From assembly GCF_017104565.1 (NCBI RefSeq), contig NZ_JAAGPD010000002.1, positions 62,001-126,000 on the forward strand: a stretch of DNA of 64,000 bases. Reading direction: 5' to 3'. A model generated the notes under the pieces. It did no database searches and was not told the origin of the DNA. It saw nothing but the letters and a program-made list of their open reading frames with translations. The position numbers were made by a program, and so were the translations under genes. Below, piece after piece: positions 27,865-38,271 of the stretch (within the stretch, counting starts at the first letter, position 1; every line of letters begins with the position of its first letter). This DNA comes from Paraburkholderia sp. Tr-20389. Its GTDB lineage: Bacteria > Pseudomonadota > Gammaproteobacteria > Burkholderiales > Burkholderiaceae.

Positions 27865-27944
27865 CGTCATTTCTTCTCGCCGGACAGCGCATAACCATGC
27901 GCGTCCGGGCCTGCTGAATCCTCTCTCATAGCGCCAACAAAGGA

Positions 27945-27967
27945 ACGGGCCTGAAATTCAGGCCCGT
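27945..27967. terminator. Bidirectional terminator-like hairpin
   Basis: A perfect inverted repeat (ACGGGCCTGA paired with TCAGGCCCGT) around a 3-nt loop, between the convergent nitroreductase and hsp20 genes. No U-run follows on the plus strand. Confidence 0.65.
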
Positions 27968-28070
27968 CTCCCACTCCCCACGCCTCCGTAGATCGGTTCA
28001 CTGCGTATTTTTTCGCGACACCAAGACCGTCGAAAGCGCGCCATGACAGCCAGGACGCACCCTGCTCCCA

Positions 28071-28508
28071 TTAGCCGATCGTCAGGCGCTTCTGGTCGGT
28101 TGGCGCCTTTTTCGGCAGTCTCAACGAAAGGACACCGTCCTTGTACTCGGCCGTCGCATTGGCGTCATCGACCTCGCCCGCAAGCGAGAACGAGCGGCTG
28201 AACGCGCCCGAATACCGCTCGCGCCGGATCACACGCTCGCCTTCCTTTTCTTCCTTGTTCCGCTCGACCTTCGCGTTGATCGACACGATCCGCCCGTCGA
28301 TATGCACGTCGATATCCTTCTTGTCGAGGCCCGGAAGCTCGGCCTTCACCGTATAGGCGCCATCGTTTTCCGTCACGTCGATCTTCATTGACGCAAGCTC
28401 GGCGTCCTGAGGAGTCGCCATCGACCGCATGGGCCGGAAGAAACCCTGAAACAGATCCGAAACGACCGGGTCCAGCGAGAACGGATCAAAACGCGTCAGA
28501 TTGCTCAT
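28071..28508 (-). CDS. Small heat-shock protein, Hsp20/alpha-crystallin family
   Basis: 145 aa. N-terminal F-D-P-F arm, an alpha-crystallin domain at about 38-135 (ELPGLDKKDIDVHI...FSRSFSLAGEVDD...DGVLSLRLPK), and a C-terminal tail ending R-L-T-I (an I-x-I-like anchor). It is an ATP-independent holdase. AAGGAG lies 6-7 nt before the ATG but is predicted to be sequestered in a small hairpin (28516-28532). Its only nearby FNR box is 236 bp upstream, leaving a leader of about 200 nt. Convergent with the nitroreductase gene. Confidence 0.95.
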   Translation of the reverse strand: MSNLTRFDPFSLDPVVSDLFQGFFRPMRSMATPQDAELASMKIDVTENDGAYTVKAELPGLDKKDIDVHIDGRIVSINAKVERNKEEKEGERVIRRERYSGAFSRSFSLAGEVDDANATAEYKDGVLSLRLPKKAPTDQKRLTIG

Positions 28509-28515
28509 TGCACTT

Positions 28516-28532
28516 CTCCTTCAGGTAAGCAG
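28516..28532 (-). promoter_or_regulatory. Candidate ROSE-type RNA thermometer over the hsp20 ribosome site
   Basis: In the hsp20 leader, CUGCUU (28532-28527) can pair with AAGGAG (28521-28516), which is the ribosome site, across a 5-nt loop. The pairing includes a central G-G opposition. A (U/C)-U-G-C-U strand facing the Shine-Dalgarno with a G-G pair is the hallmark of ROSE thermometers of small heat-shock genes. Further upstream hairpins (28585-28602, 28683-28705) fit the multi-hairpin layout. Not folded computationally. Confidence 0.5.
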
Positions 28533-28571
28533 GCCAGGACATGGCCCCGTTTGTCCGACCTCGATAGCCGG

Positions 28572-28637
28572 CTAACAGCGTGTCTGAGGCCCAACGGCCT
28601 CGGCAACGCGATTCTTCAATCGCATGTCACTCTTCAT
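28572..28637 (-). pseudogene. Possible remnant of a BON gene start (21 codons)
   Basis: AGGAG lies 7 nt before ATG 28637, which opens a 21-aa frame starting MKSD-M-RLK. Both intact BON proteins in this window start MKSD-x-QLR. The frame stops quickly and no BON core follows. It lies between the FNR box at 28744 and hsp20. It could instead be a short leader peptide. Short similarity, so tentative. Confidence 0.35.
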
Positions 28638-28743
28638 CGAATCGCTCCTGCTCCGATGGAAGATGGTGACTGCCATCCCGCTTTCACGATTTGCTGCATC
28701 GTGAAGTCACGCTTTCAGCGTAGCCGCACCCGGCACCGCGCCG

Positions 28744-28757
28744 TTGATTCATGTCAA
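28744..28757 (-). promoter_or_regulatory. FNR box upstream of hsp20
   Basis: TTGAT-TCAT-GTCAA, with TACGCT (28717-28722) beginning 22 nt downstream. This predicts a transcript start near 28710 and a leader of about 200 nt before hsp20. Confidence 0.85.
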
Positions 28758-28861
28758 TCGCACTTGTGTGATGCAAGCGTGAAACGTCGCCCCCAAGGCA
28801 AAGTGCCTGCACTGTCCCCTCCGGCGCAAGACGTCCGTCGACACCAAGCGCGTGAAGGCTT

Positions 28862-30823
28862 TCATCCCGAACACGATTCCTCGTCCTGTCCGGCATCGAC
28901 ATCTGCTTCAGTGGGCTTGACCTCGGTTGGCTCACCCGTCTTCGAGGCACCGTCGATCGCGCGTTGCAGCATCTCGTGATCGAGCACTTCGCGCTCGAGC
29001 AGCAACCGGGCGATGCGCTCGAGCGTCGCGCGCTGGGTAGAGAGCGTGGCTTTGACACGTTCATGTGCATCGTCGAGCATCCGGCGGATTTCCTCGTCGA
29101 CAAGACGCGCTGTGTCGTCGCTGCAAGACGAACCACGCCAGCCATCGAGACCCGGCACGGCGAACTGGTTCATGGATTCGCCGATCGTCGCAAGCCCCAT
29201 GCGTCCGCTCATGCCGTAGCGGCTCACCATGTGCCGGGCCATCGCCGTCGCACGATCCAGATCGTTTTCCGCGCCAGTCGAAACATCTCCGAAGGCCAGT
29301 TCTTCTGCGACCCGGCCCCCGAGCAGTGCATCGAGCCGGTCGAGCAGTTCGCTTTCGCGCAGCACGTACCGGTCTTCGGTCGGTACCTGCTGCGTGTAAC
29401 CGAGCGCGGCGACTCCGCGCGGAATGATCGACACCTTCTTGACGGGATCGCAGTGCTTGCGGCTACGCGCGACTAGCGCGTGCCCGGCCTCGTGATACGC
29501 GATCGTGATCTTTTCCTGCGCGTTCATCACGCGGCTCTTGCGTTCCATGCCCGTCATCGCGCGGTCGATTGCTTCATCGAAGTCGGACATATCGACGGCC
29601 TGCTTGTCGGCTTCGGCGGCATGCAACGCGGCTTCATTGACGACATTCGCGAGGTCCGCGCCGACGAAGCCCGGGGTGCGAGACGCGAGTTCGCTCAGAT
29701 CGACTTCGTCCGCCAGCTTCACGTGGCGCGTGTGCACCGCGAGAATCTGACGGCGGCCATTGAGGTCGGGCCTGTCGATGGCGATATGCCTGTCGAACCG
29801 GCCGGGGCGCAGCAATGCGGGATCGAGCGTTTCGGGGCGGTTCGTCGCCGCCATGATGATCACGCCCGAATTGGAATTGAAGCCGTCCATTTCGATCAGC
29901 AACTGGTTGAGCGTCTGCTCGCGCTCGTCATTGCCGGAAGTCAGGCCCGCTCCGCGCACTTTGCCGAGCGCATCCAGTTCGTCAATGAAGATGATGCAAG
30001 GCGCTTCCGCTTGCGCCTGCTCGAAAAGATCCCGCACGCGGGCCGCGCCCACGCCGACGAACATCTCGACAAATCCGGCGCCGCTCACCGAATAGAAGGG
30101 CACGCCTGCTTCGCCCGCAACGGCTTTTGCAAGCAGTGTTTTGCCCGTGCCCGGCGCGCCGACGATCAGCACACCCTTCGGAATCTTGCCGCCGAGCCGA
30201 CGATACCGTTCGGCGTCGCGCAGAAACGCGACGATCTGTCTGAGCTCCGCTTTGGCTTCATCGATTCCAGCGATATCGTCGAAGGTAATGCCTGTTTCGT
30301 TCTGCACGAGAATATGGCCGTTGCCACGGCCCATCTTCGTGTACTGCTGTAAGCCGCCCGCGCGCCGCGATAGCAGATTCCACACGACGAACATCATCAG
30401 CAACGGCACGACCCAGGAAAGCAGCATGCCCGGCCAGGCACTGTCGACACCACCCGAATAGCGGATGCCCGCTGCGGTGAGTGTGCCAGCCAGGCGGTCA
30501 TCGGCGACGCGCATCGTCGTGAAGTGCCACGGCTCGCCGTTCCTGTTCACGGCTGTGGCGTCGGAGGCCGGCAGTAGCGAAGCGGCGCCCGGCATTTTGA
30601 GCGTACCGGTGATGCGCGTGGGGGTCACTTCGAGGTCGGCGACCTGCCCAGCGGCAACGAGCTGCTGAAAGTCGCTATATGCGATCTCCGTCGTCATGCC
30701 TTGCACCGTCAGGAACTGCAGCACAACGGCCATCACGAAGAACATCGTGAGCGCGATACTCACCAGGTCGAGCCATCGAGGCGATTTGCGCGCATCGCGC
30801 GAAGGACGCTGTGTGGGCATCAT
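28862..30823 (-). CDS. ftsH: FtsH-family membrane AAA+ zinc metalloprotease (paralogue)
   Basis: 653 aa. Two N-terminal membrane helices (about 18-40 and 132-151) flank a periplasmic domain. An AAA+ module follows with Walker A GAPGTGKT (222-229), Walker [10 protein letters not shown] and SRH ([17 protein letters not shown]). The M41 protease has HEAGH at 444-448. It degrades membrane and short-lived cytosolic proteins. Start is ATG 30823 or 30820. The context (GroEL, Hsp20, PHB genes) differs from the housekeeping ftsH, normally near rlmE/folP, so this is probably an extra, FNR-regulated copy. Confidence 0.94.
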   Translation of the reverse strand: MMPTQRPSRDARKSPRWLDLVSIALTMFFVMAVVLQFLTVQGMTTEIAYSDFQQLVAAGQVADLEVTPTRITGTLKMPGAASLLPASDATAVNRNGEPWHFTTMRVADDRLAGTLTAAGIRYSGGVDSAWPGMLLSWVVPLLMMFVVWNLLSRRAGGLQQYTKMGRGNGHILVQNETGITFDDIAGIDEAKAELRQIVAFLRDAERYRRLGGKIPKGVLIVGAPGTGKTLLAKAVAGEAGVPFYSVSGAGFVEMFVGVGAARVRDLFEQAQAEAPCIIFIDELDALGKVRGAGLTSGNDEREQTLNQLLIEMDGFNSNSGVIIMAATNRPETLDPALLRPGRFDRHIAIDRPDLNGRRQILAVHTRHVKLADEVDLSELASRTPGFVGADLANVVNEAALHAAEADKQAVDMSDFDEAIDRAMTGMERKSRVMNAQEKITIAYHEAGHALVARSRKHCDPVKKVSIIPRGVAALGYTQQVPTEDRYVLRESELLDRLDALLGGRVAEELAFGDVSTGAENDLDRATAMARHMVSRYGMSGRMGLATIGESMNQFAVPGLDGWRGSSCSDDTARLVDEEIRRMLDDAHERVKATLSTQRATLERIARLLLEREVLDHEMLQRAIDGASKTGEPTEVKPTEADVDAGQDEESCSG

Positions 30824-30892
30824 GGTCTCTCTCGGGGACGAGGAGTGGCGTGTCCGGTTTCATGATGTTCTGCCGCCATCGCCCCGGAGCGA

Positions 30893-30906
30893 TTGATGCA
30901 GATCAA
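30893..30906. promoter_or_regulatory. FNR box between divergent ftsH and groEL
   Basis: TTGAT-GCAG-ATCAA, the only box in this gap. On the groEL side TTAAAT (30929-30934) follows with a 22-nt spacer; the ftsH side has no good hexamer at the usual place. It may serve one or both genes. Confidence 0.85.
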
Positions 30907-30936
30907 TCGGCCTCCCGCCCGCGGCGACTTAAATAG

Positions 30937-32729
<1,793 letters not shown>

Positions 32730-32837
32730 GATCAACTGAAATCTGGGCTGATATCGGGCGAGGCCGCCATGAATACGGATGCGTTCTGGCCGGTGCGGCA
32801 GCGTTCTCTGCGCTACTGACAGCAGACGGAGGCGATG

Positions 32838-34136
32838 ATGTGGTACGCATTCATCGATGCACAGCGGCGCCTCGCTCGCACGATTGCGGGTCAAATGCAG
32901 TGCGGGGAAGTCTGGAGTATGGCGACGCAAGCACGTGCGACGGGTCCAGGTGTCGCGGTGAATGCGTTCAGTCACTGGCTCCTCAGGTCGACATGCGCAT
33001 ACGGGCAAGCTCCGTCATTTGGAATTCGCGCTGTGACGCACAGAGGAAACAGGATAGACATCGAAGAAACCGTTGTCGATTCCCTGCCGACGGGCACGCT
33101 ACGCAAGTTCACGCGGAACGGTACTGCGCCTCACGCTGATGACAAATGGCCCGTCATGCTTTGCGCGCCGCTCGCGGGTCATCACGCCGTCATGTTGCGC
33201 GAAACCGTCGAGACGCTGCTTCAGGAGCGCGACGTGTTCGTTACCGACTGGGCCGACGCACGCGATGTGCCAATCGATGCCGGTCCTTTGTCGCTGGACG
33301 ACTATGTGCTTGCACTCGAACGCTTCATGACTGCGGCCAGTGCACACGGACCTCCGATACACCTCGTCGCCGTTTGCCAGGCAGCCGTACCCGCACTCGC
33401 CGCCGCGGCGTTGCTCGCAAGCGTGCGCGCTGTGCCCTTCGCCAGCATCTCGCTGATCGGCGGGCCCATCGATACCCGGATCAGCCCGACCGTCATCGAT
33501 CGATTCGCCACATCGCACACGCTCACATGGTTTCGCGACCATGTGATCGACGTCGTTCCCCCGCTGTATCGCGGCGCAGGAAGGCGCGTCTATCCCGGAT
33601 TCATCCAGCAGGGCGCCATCTTCGCGGCGCATCCGGAACGGCACGTCCGTCTTGAATCGGCCTATTGGACAAACTGGCTGACAGGTGACATGCGCGCCGC
33701 CGCCCGGGCGCTGCGATCATTGAACGAATACGCAGCCGTACTCGACATGGCGGAACGCTACTTCCTCGACATCCTTCACATCGTCTTCCAGGCGCATTGG
33801 CTGCCGCGCAATACATGGTGGGTTCAGGGCCGGCACGTCGAACCGAACGCGCTCTGCCGCATACCGTTGTGCACCGTCGAAGGCGAACTCGACGACATCA
33901 CCGGCGCCGGCCAGACGCACTGCGCGCACACATTGTGCGGCACTTCATCTCCACCGCGCGACCGGCAGATAACCGTTCCTGCTTGCAATCACTATGACCT
34001 CTTCACCGGACCGCGCTGGCGCGATGCCGTCCATCCCGCTCTGTGCGGCTTCTGGTGTCAGGTCGAGGACGCGGCGTCGAGCATGCCTATCAGGCAAGAC
34101 AAAGACAGGCCAACCCGTAGCAGGAGGCAGGCGTGA
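32838..34136 (+). CDS. phaZ: Intracellular poly(3-hydroxybutyrate) depolymerase
   Basis: 432 aa from ATG 32838 (GGAGG 5 nt upstream; ATG 32835 is too close). Alpha/beta hydrolase with the V-A-V-C-Q-A box: catalytic Cys180 in place of the lipase Ser, as in Ralstonia-type PhaZ. The acid and His lie in the C-terminal PHB_depo_C region (GELDDITG and PACNHYD). It releases 3-hydroxybutyrate or oligomers from granules. Located 215 bp after groEL and overlapping the next gene by 4 bp (GTGA). Together with phaC it allows PHB cycling. Confidence 0.9.
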   Translation: MWYAFIDAQRRLARTIAGQMQCGEVWSMATQARATGPGVAVNAFSHWLLRSTCAYGQAPSFGIRAVTHRGNRIDIEETVVDSLPTGTLRKFTRNGTAPHADDKWPVMLCAPLAGHHAVMLRETVETLLQERDVFVTDWADARDVPIDAGPLSLDDYVLALERFMTAASAHGPPIHLVAVCQAAVPALAAAALLASVRAVPFASISLIGGPIDTRISPTVIDRFATSHTLTWFRDHVIDVVPPLYRGAGRRVYPGFIQQGAIFAAHPERHVRLESAYWTNWLTGDMRAAARALRSLNEYAAVLDMAERYFLDILHIVFQAHWLPRNTWWVQGRHVEPNALCRIPLCTVEGELDDITGAGQTHCAHTLCGTSSPPRDRQITVPACNHYDLFTGPRWRDAVHPALCGFWCQVEDAASSMPIRQDKDRPTRSRRQA

Positions 34137-35917
34137 TCCAACCGTTCAGCCGCAGGCCGATTAGACGGCGCACCCGTTCAACGGATTCCAGCACACAGCA
34201 TGGCGCAAACCGCATTCGAGCCGCGCAACGCCAGGTTCGCGGAGTCGACTCGGCGATGCAGCGAGCGCGCATCTATCGCCATCCGGCCGGCGCGATCACC
34301 AGAATAGAAACGCATATCTCGATCGTGTATCTCGCGGGCCGCTTCGCTTACAAGATCATCAAGCCCGTCGCGCCGGGATTCGCCGATTTCACGTCGCCCG
34401 AAACCCGGCGGCGTTGCTGCGAAGCCCAGCTGAGTCTGAACCGACCGCTCGCGCGTGGGATTTATCTCGGCGTGCACCCGATCATGCGCCGCGGACGTTC
34501 GCTAACGCTCGAATCGAGGGGCCGCGCCGTCGAACACGCGGTCAAGATGCGGCGCTTTGACGAATCCGGGCTCTTTTCCAGTCTCGCCCGAAGCGGAGCG
34601 CTGTCGCCGCGCGATGTCGACCGTGCGGCCGATAGGCTTGCTGCCTGGCATCGGCACGCACCGCGAGACGCGCCTCTCGTACGGTACGGCGGCACCGCGT
34701 TACTCAAGGCTCAAGTCGACGCGGTCAATGCATCCCTTCAGGCAGGCTGCAATGAGCCGGCTCTGCGTGAAATCGGCATCTGGTGCGCACGGCAACTCGC
34801 GCAGCACACGGACGCAATAGACAGGCGTCGTGCCGACGGCTTCGTACGTGCCTGTCATGGCGATCTGCACCTCGACAACGTGATGCGCTGGCGCGGCGAG
34901 GTATCGATGTTCGATTGCATCGACTTCGACGACGCGCTGCGCTGGATCGATATCGCCAACGACATTGCATTCCTCGTCATGGATCTGCGGATGCGGGCAG
35001 GAACCCGTCTGTCGAACCGGCTGCTGAACAGGTGGCTTGAGGTAACGGGCGACTATGCGGCACTCGAACTGATGCCGCTCTACGTCGTATATCGTGCGCT
35101 GGTTCGTGCGCTCGTGGCCTCTTTGTACGGTCAGTGCGGCTCGCACCCAAAAGCCGCTGCCGCAGCGCGCGACGCCGCACGCTACATAGAGATTGCCACG
35201 GCCGAGACGCGTAAACCGCCGCCCGTCCTGCTGCTGTGTCATGGCTTCTCTGGATCGGGAAAATCCGTCGCCAGCCGCGCTCTGGCCGCTCTGAGCGGCG
35301 CGGTATGTCTGTCGAGCGACGTCGAACGCAAGCGTCTGGAGTCCACACCCGCGGCGAATACCCGCCTCGACGCAACGCACTACACACACGAGGCGCGACA
35401 CGCCGTCTACCACCACTTGCTTCGCCTCGCATCGTCGGTTCTACAGGCGGGCTACAGTGTGATCGTCGACGCGACGTTCCTTGAGCATGACCATCGCAGT
35501 GCCTTTTTCGCGCTGGCGGAACGCCTTGGCGTGCGGGCGCGCGTGCTGGATTTTCAAGCCGCTCCCAACATCCTGGCGGAGCGCATCGTCACACGTCAGC
35601 GCAACCGTCGCGATGCCTCCGACGCCGATACATCCACGCTGTCACTGCAACTCAACACTGCCGAGCCCTTGAGATCCGACGAAATGGCGCGGACCCTCGC
35701 CTTCGACACCACCGTTGCCGCGGAGGCCTTCGACGAACCCGCCTTCTGGAAACCCGTACTTGATCTGATGTCTTCGCCCGCCGGCGAATCTGTACCCGAT
35801 ACCTGCCGCATCATGTGCAAAAGCGAAAGTAGCCGCTATGCAGCAGAACCGGATTTCCACCTACCTCGTTCAGCATCCGCCGGGCGGCAACCTCGATATC
35901 AGGACGATGCGCAGTGA
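34133..35917 (+). CDS. Aminoglycoside-phosphotransferase-like / AAA ATP-binding fusion protein
   Basis: 594 aa from GTG 34133 (AGGAGG 5 nt upstream), overlapping the phaZ stop. The N-terminal half is a kinase-like phosphotransferase domain with catalytic CHGDLHLDN (241-249) and a D-F-D metal segment (264-266). The C-terminal half is a P-loop kinase with Walker A GFSGSGKS (371-378). This bifunctional layout is widespread but its substrate is not established. The last 36 codons overlap the DUF1488 gene on the other strand by 107 bp, which is unusual. Probably cotranscribed with phaZ. Confidence 0.85.
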   Translation: MIQPFSRRPIRRRTRSTDSSTQHGANRIRAAQRQVRGVDSAMQRARIYRHPAGAITRIETHISIVYLAGRFAYKIIKPVAPGFADFTSPETRRRCCEAQLSLNRPLARGIYLGVHPIMRRGRSLTLESRGRAVEHAVKMRRFDESGLFSSLARSGALSPRDVDRAADRLAAWHRHAPRDAPLVRYGGTALLKAQVDAVNASLQAGCNEPALREIGIWCARQLAQHTDAIDRRRADGFVRACHGDLHLDNVMRWRGEVSMFDCIDFDDALRWIDIANDIAFLVMDLRMRAGTRLSNRLLNRWLEVTGDYAALELMPLYVVYRALVRALVASLYGQCGSHPKAAAAARDAARYIEIATAETRKPPPVLLLCHGFSGSGKSVASRALAALSGAVCLSSDVERKRLESTPAANTRLDATHYTHEARHAVYHHLLRLASSVLQAGYSVIVDATFLEHDHRSAFFALAERLGVRARVLDFQAAPNILAERIVTRQRNRRDASDADTSTLSLQLNTAEPLRSDEMARTLAFDTTVAAEAFDEPAFWKPVLDLMSSPAGESVPDTCRIMCKSESSRYAAEPDFHLPRSASAGRQPRYQDDAQ

Positions 35918-36086
35918 ACGCGTCGTACAGGTCTTCTTCTCGCAGCGACCGCGCGCCAAAATGATCTTCGAGCGCTTCTGCCGTAATCGCACATTGCACG
36001 GACTGGTGATCGACGAGCGCAGGAAACGTCAACACGAGGTCTCGCGCGCAATAGTCAGGGCGACAGCAAGGAAACGATATTTGCAT
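35811..36086 (-). CDS. DUF1488 family protein
   Basis: 91 aa from ATG 36086 (GGAG at 8 nt). The block V-Q-C-A-I-T-A-E-A-L-E-D-H-F-G-A followed by L-x-x-A-F-x-x-x-R-x-x-I-x-x-x-A-R is the DUF1488 pattern; function unknown. The FNR box at 36150-36163 with TAATCT 21 nt downstream supports this strand. The 3' end overlaps the convergent fusion-protein gene by 107 bp. Confidence 0.8.
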   Translation of the reverse strand: MQISFPCCRPDYCARDLVLTFPALVDHQSVQCAITAEALEDHFGARSLREEDLYDAFTAHRPDIEVAARRMLNEVGGNPVLLHSGYFRFCT

Positions 36087-36149
36087 GGCAACGACTCCAC
36101 ATGGACGCAAAAGCACAACCCCAGATTAGCCCCACGCTTGCCCGTCCAT

Positions 36150-36163
36150 TTGATACACGTCAA
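36150..36163 (-). promoter_or_regulatory. FNR box for the DUF1488 gene
   Basis: TTGAT-ACAC-GTCAA, with TAATCT (36123-36128) beginning 22 nt downstream on the minus strand. Confidence 0.87.
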
Positions 36164-36195
36164 CGTCTGCAAGACGGACATCAACCATGCGCCCG

Positions 36196-36209
36196 TTGAC
36201 CTGCATCAA
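36196..36209 (+). promoter_or_regulatory. FNR box for the 147-aa protein gene
   Basis: TTGAC-CTGC-ATCAA, with AACGAT (36231-36236) beginning 22 nt downstream. Confidence 0.83.
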
Positions 36210-36297
36210 TGCCGTCTGTCCGGCGCATGCAACGATTGATGTGAGGTCTTCAAGACGTCGAAGGCTCACGAGTTCCATAGGCGGATGGGGTGCACAG

Positions 36298-36741
36298 ATG
36301 ACATTGCGGGTCGATCTCGACGATGTGGGCAACGTCTACCGCCTGTGCTTCGTGCGCGGGCCGTGGGCATATTTCACCCGGATCGGTCTCGATGAACAGT
36401 GGGGTGAAGGTTGGGACAAGGCGCCGTATCAATTTCATGCGCATCTGCCCTACGGTGACAACACCGGTCAGATCCTGAAGATCGCTTTCGACGGCCCGCT
36501 TTTCCCGCCCGAGTCCGGACTCAATGGTCGCTCGCTAAGCGTGCTCGAACTCAACACCGGCGCGTCGCCCTGGCTGCGCACCGAAAGCTACTTTCACGGG
36601 ACGCAGATTCATGTCATGGCAGGCGTTACGCTGCTGCGGTTCACCGAGCTGATCGAACTGGCGGGCGGCACCGTTTTTGCGCCAATTGGCTGGGGCGAGT
36701 TGCCCACCGCCTCCGCGCCCCTCTCCGAGAAGGCGGTGTAA
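36298..36741 (+). CDS. 147-aa protein of unknown function
   Basis: 147 aa from ATG 36298; the frame is open upstream but the FNR box at 36196-36209 lies inside that extension, so a later start is required. GATGGGG is a weak ribosome site. Beta-rich, with many aromatic residues and no signal peptide or membrane helix. Family not recognised. Directly controlled by its own FNR box and convergent with the efflux operon. Confidence 0.7.
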   Translation: MTLRVDLDDVGNVYRLCFVRGPWAYFTRIGLDEQWGEGWDKAPYQFHAHLPYGDNTGQILKIAFDGPLFPPESGLNGRSLSVLELNTGASPWLRTESYFHGTQIHVMAGVTLLRFTELIELAGGTVFAPIGWGELPTASAPLSEKAV

Positions 36742-36789
36742 TCACATCGCGATATCACTGACTTGTGGCGCGGGCGTTGCAGGCAGCGA

Positions 36790-38271
36790 TCAGGAGTCGG
36801 AAATCAGACCGCCGCCCAACGCCGCATAGAGTGCAACCGTGTCCTGCAGGCGCTGGGCGATGGCCTGTAGCCACGCAATCCGGGCCTGATGATATTGACC
36901 ATCGGCGACGAGGATTTGCAGATAGCCAACGGTCCCCGCGCGATACGACTCCTTGATCAGCCGCAGCGCCTCGCCGGCGGCCTGGACTGCGCGGGTCTGC
37001 GCCTCGACCGTCTGTGCATCGTGTTCGAGCGCCTGCAGCGCGTCGGCGACCTGTGCAAACGCCGAGAGCACGACTTCGCGATACGCGGCGCTCGACTCGT
37101 TGTAGGCTTCCACTGCGGCCTTACGCTGGAACCACAATGCGCCCCCATGAAACACAGGCGCCGTCACACCCGCAGCAACGCTCCAGACTTGTCCAGCCGG
37201 TGTTCCGAGGGAATGAAGCACCGCGCTTTCGAAACCACCCGAAGCGGACAACGTGATCTGAGGGAACATTGCCGCCGTAGCCACGCCGATATCGGCGCTC
37301 GCCACATGCAGTGCGGCTTCCGCCTGCAAGATGTCGGGGCGCCGCCGGACGAGCGAAGATGGCAGCGTCTGCGGCAATACGCCCGGCAATGCGATCTCAC
37401 CGAGCGACAATGCCGATGCGCTCCACTGCTCCGGATACATCCCCGCAAGCAGCGCAAGCAGATGCTCGGTTTCGATGCGCTTCTGCTCGAGTCCGGGCAG
37501 CGACGCCTCGAGCGTCGCCAGTTCGTTCTCAAGCGACAGCACGGCCGACCACGCGCTCGCGCCCGCCGCAACCTGGACTTCCGTAATGTGGACCTGCTCG
37601 CGCACGAGTTCGATCATTTCGTGCGTCGCGCTGATTTCGTCGCTATAAGCGGCCCGGGCGATCATCGCATTGACGACATTCGCGGCCAGCGTAAGGTAGG
37701 TCGCGACGAGCGCATACCGTTGCGTTTCCGTTTGTGCGGCGAGCGCCTCGACCTGTCTGCGCTCGCCGCCCCAGATGTCGAGTGTGTAACTGACAGTCGC
37801 GGACAGCGTAAACAGATTGAAGATCGACGCCGGCGCATCGATGCCTGTACGCAAGGGCGAGAACCGCTGACGGGACGCATCCCCCTGTGCATCGACCTGA
37901 GGGAAAAAGACGCCAGCACCTGCGCGCAACAGGTGTTCGCTTCGCCGCAACGTCGCCTCCCCGTGTTCCAGCGTGACGTTGCCTGTCAGTGCCTCGTCGA
38001 CGGCCATGTCGATCGCGTGACAGCCGAACGCCGTCCACCAGTCGTCGCGCAACTGAACGGCGGGTGACAAGGTCTGCTGTTGTCCTTCGGATGCCGTGCT
38101 CAACGCGTCCGATCTGTCGTAGCGATCGACACGCGGTGTGGCGGGTCGCGAAAAATTCGGGCCGACCGTGCACGCCCCGGCGAGCACGACGCCCGCCGCC
38201 AATGCCACGGCTCGCGTAATGCGCGCGACCGTACGGTGCCCGCGGCGCTCAACTGGCGGCAATGTAGACAT
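36790..38271 (-). CDS. NodT-family outer-membrane efflux lipoprotein
   Basis: 493 aa from ATG 38271, overlapping the upstream gene by 23 bp. Signal peptide with lipobox LAGAC (Cys about residue 33), then two OEP/TolC repeats with long coiled-coil segments. It forms the outer-membrane channel for the ABC exporter encoded just upstream. Last gene of a five-gene unit: usp, permease, ATPase, membrane-fusion protein, channel. A start at 38352 is possible on frame alone but has no ribosome site. Confidence 0.88.
   Translation of the reverse strand: MSTLPPVERRGHRTVARITRAVALAAGVVLAGACTVGPNFSRPATPRVDRYDRSDALSTASEGQQQTLSPAVQLRDDWWTAFGCHAIDMAVDEALTGNVTLEHGEATLRRSEHLLRAGAGVFFPQVDAQGDASRQRFSPLRTGIDAPASIFNLFTLSATVSYTLDIWGGERRQVEALAAQTETQRYALVATYLTLAANVVNAMIARAAYSDEISATHEMIELVREQVHITEVQVAAGASAWSAVLSLENELATLEASLPGLEQKRIETEHLLALLAGMYPEQWSASALSLGEIALPGVLPQTLPSSLVRRRPDILQAEAALHVASADIGVATAAMFPQITLSASGGFESAVLHSLGTPAGQVWSVAAGVTAPVFHGGALWFQRKAAVEAYNESSAAYREVVLSAFAQVADALQALEHDAQTVEAQTRAVQAAGEALRLIKESYRAGTVGYLQILVADGQYHQARIAWLQAIAQRLQDTVALYAALGGGLISDS

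Noticed and set aside
35838-36239. Plus-strand frame of 133 codons opposite the DUF1488 gene
   Set aside because: No ribosome site, no family pattern, and both FNR boxes at 36150 and 36196 fall inside it. The minus-strand DUF1488 frame explains the region better.
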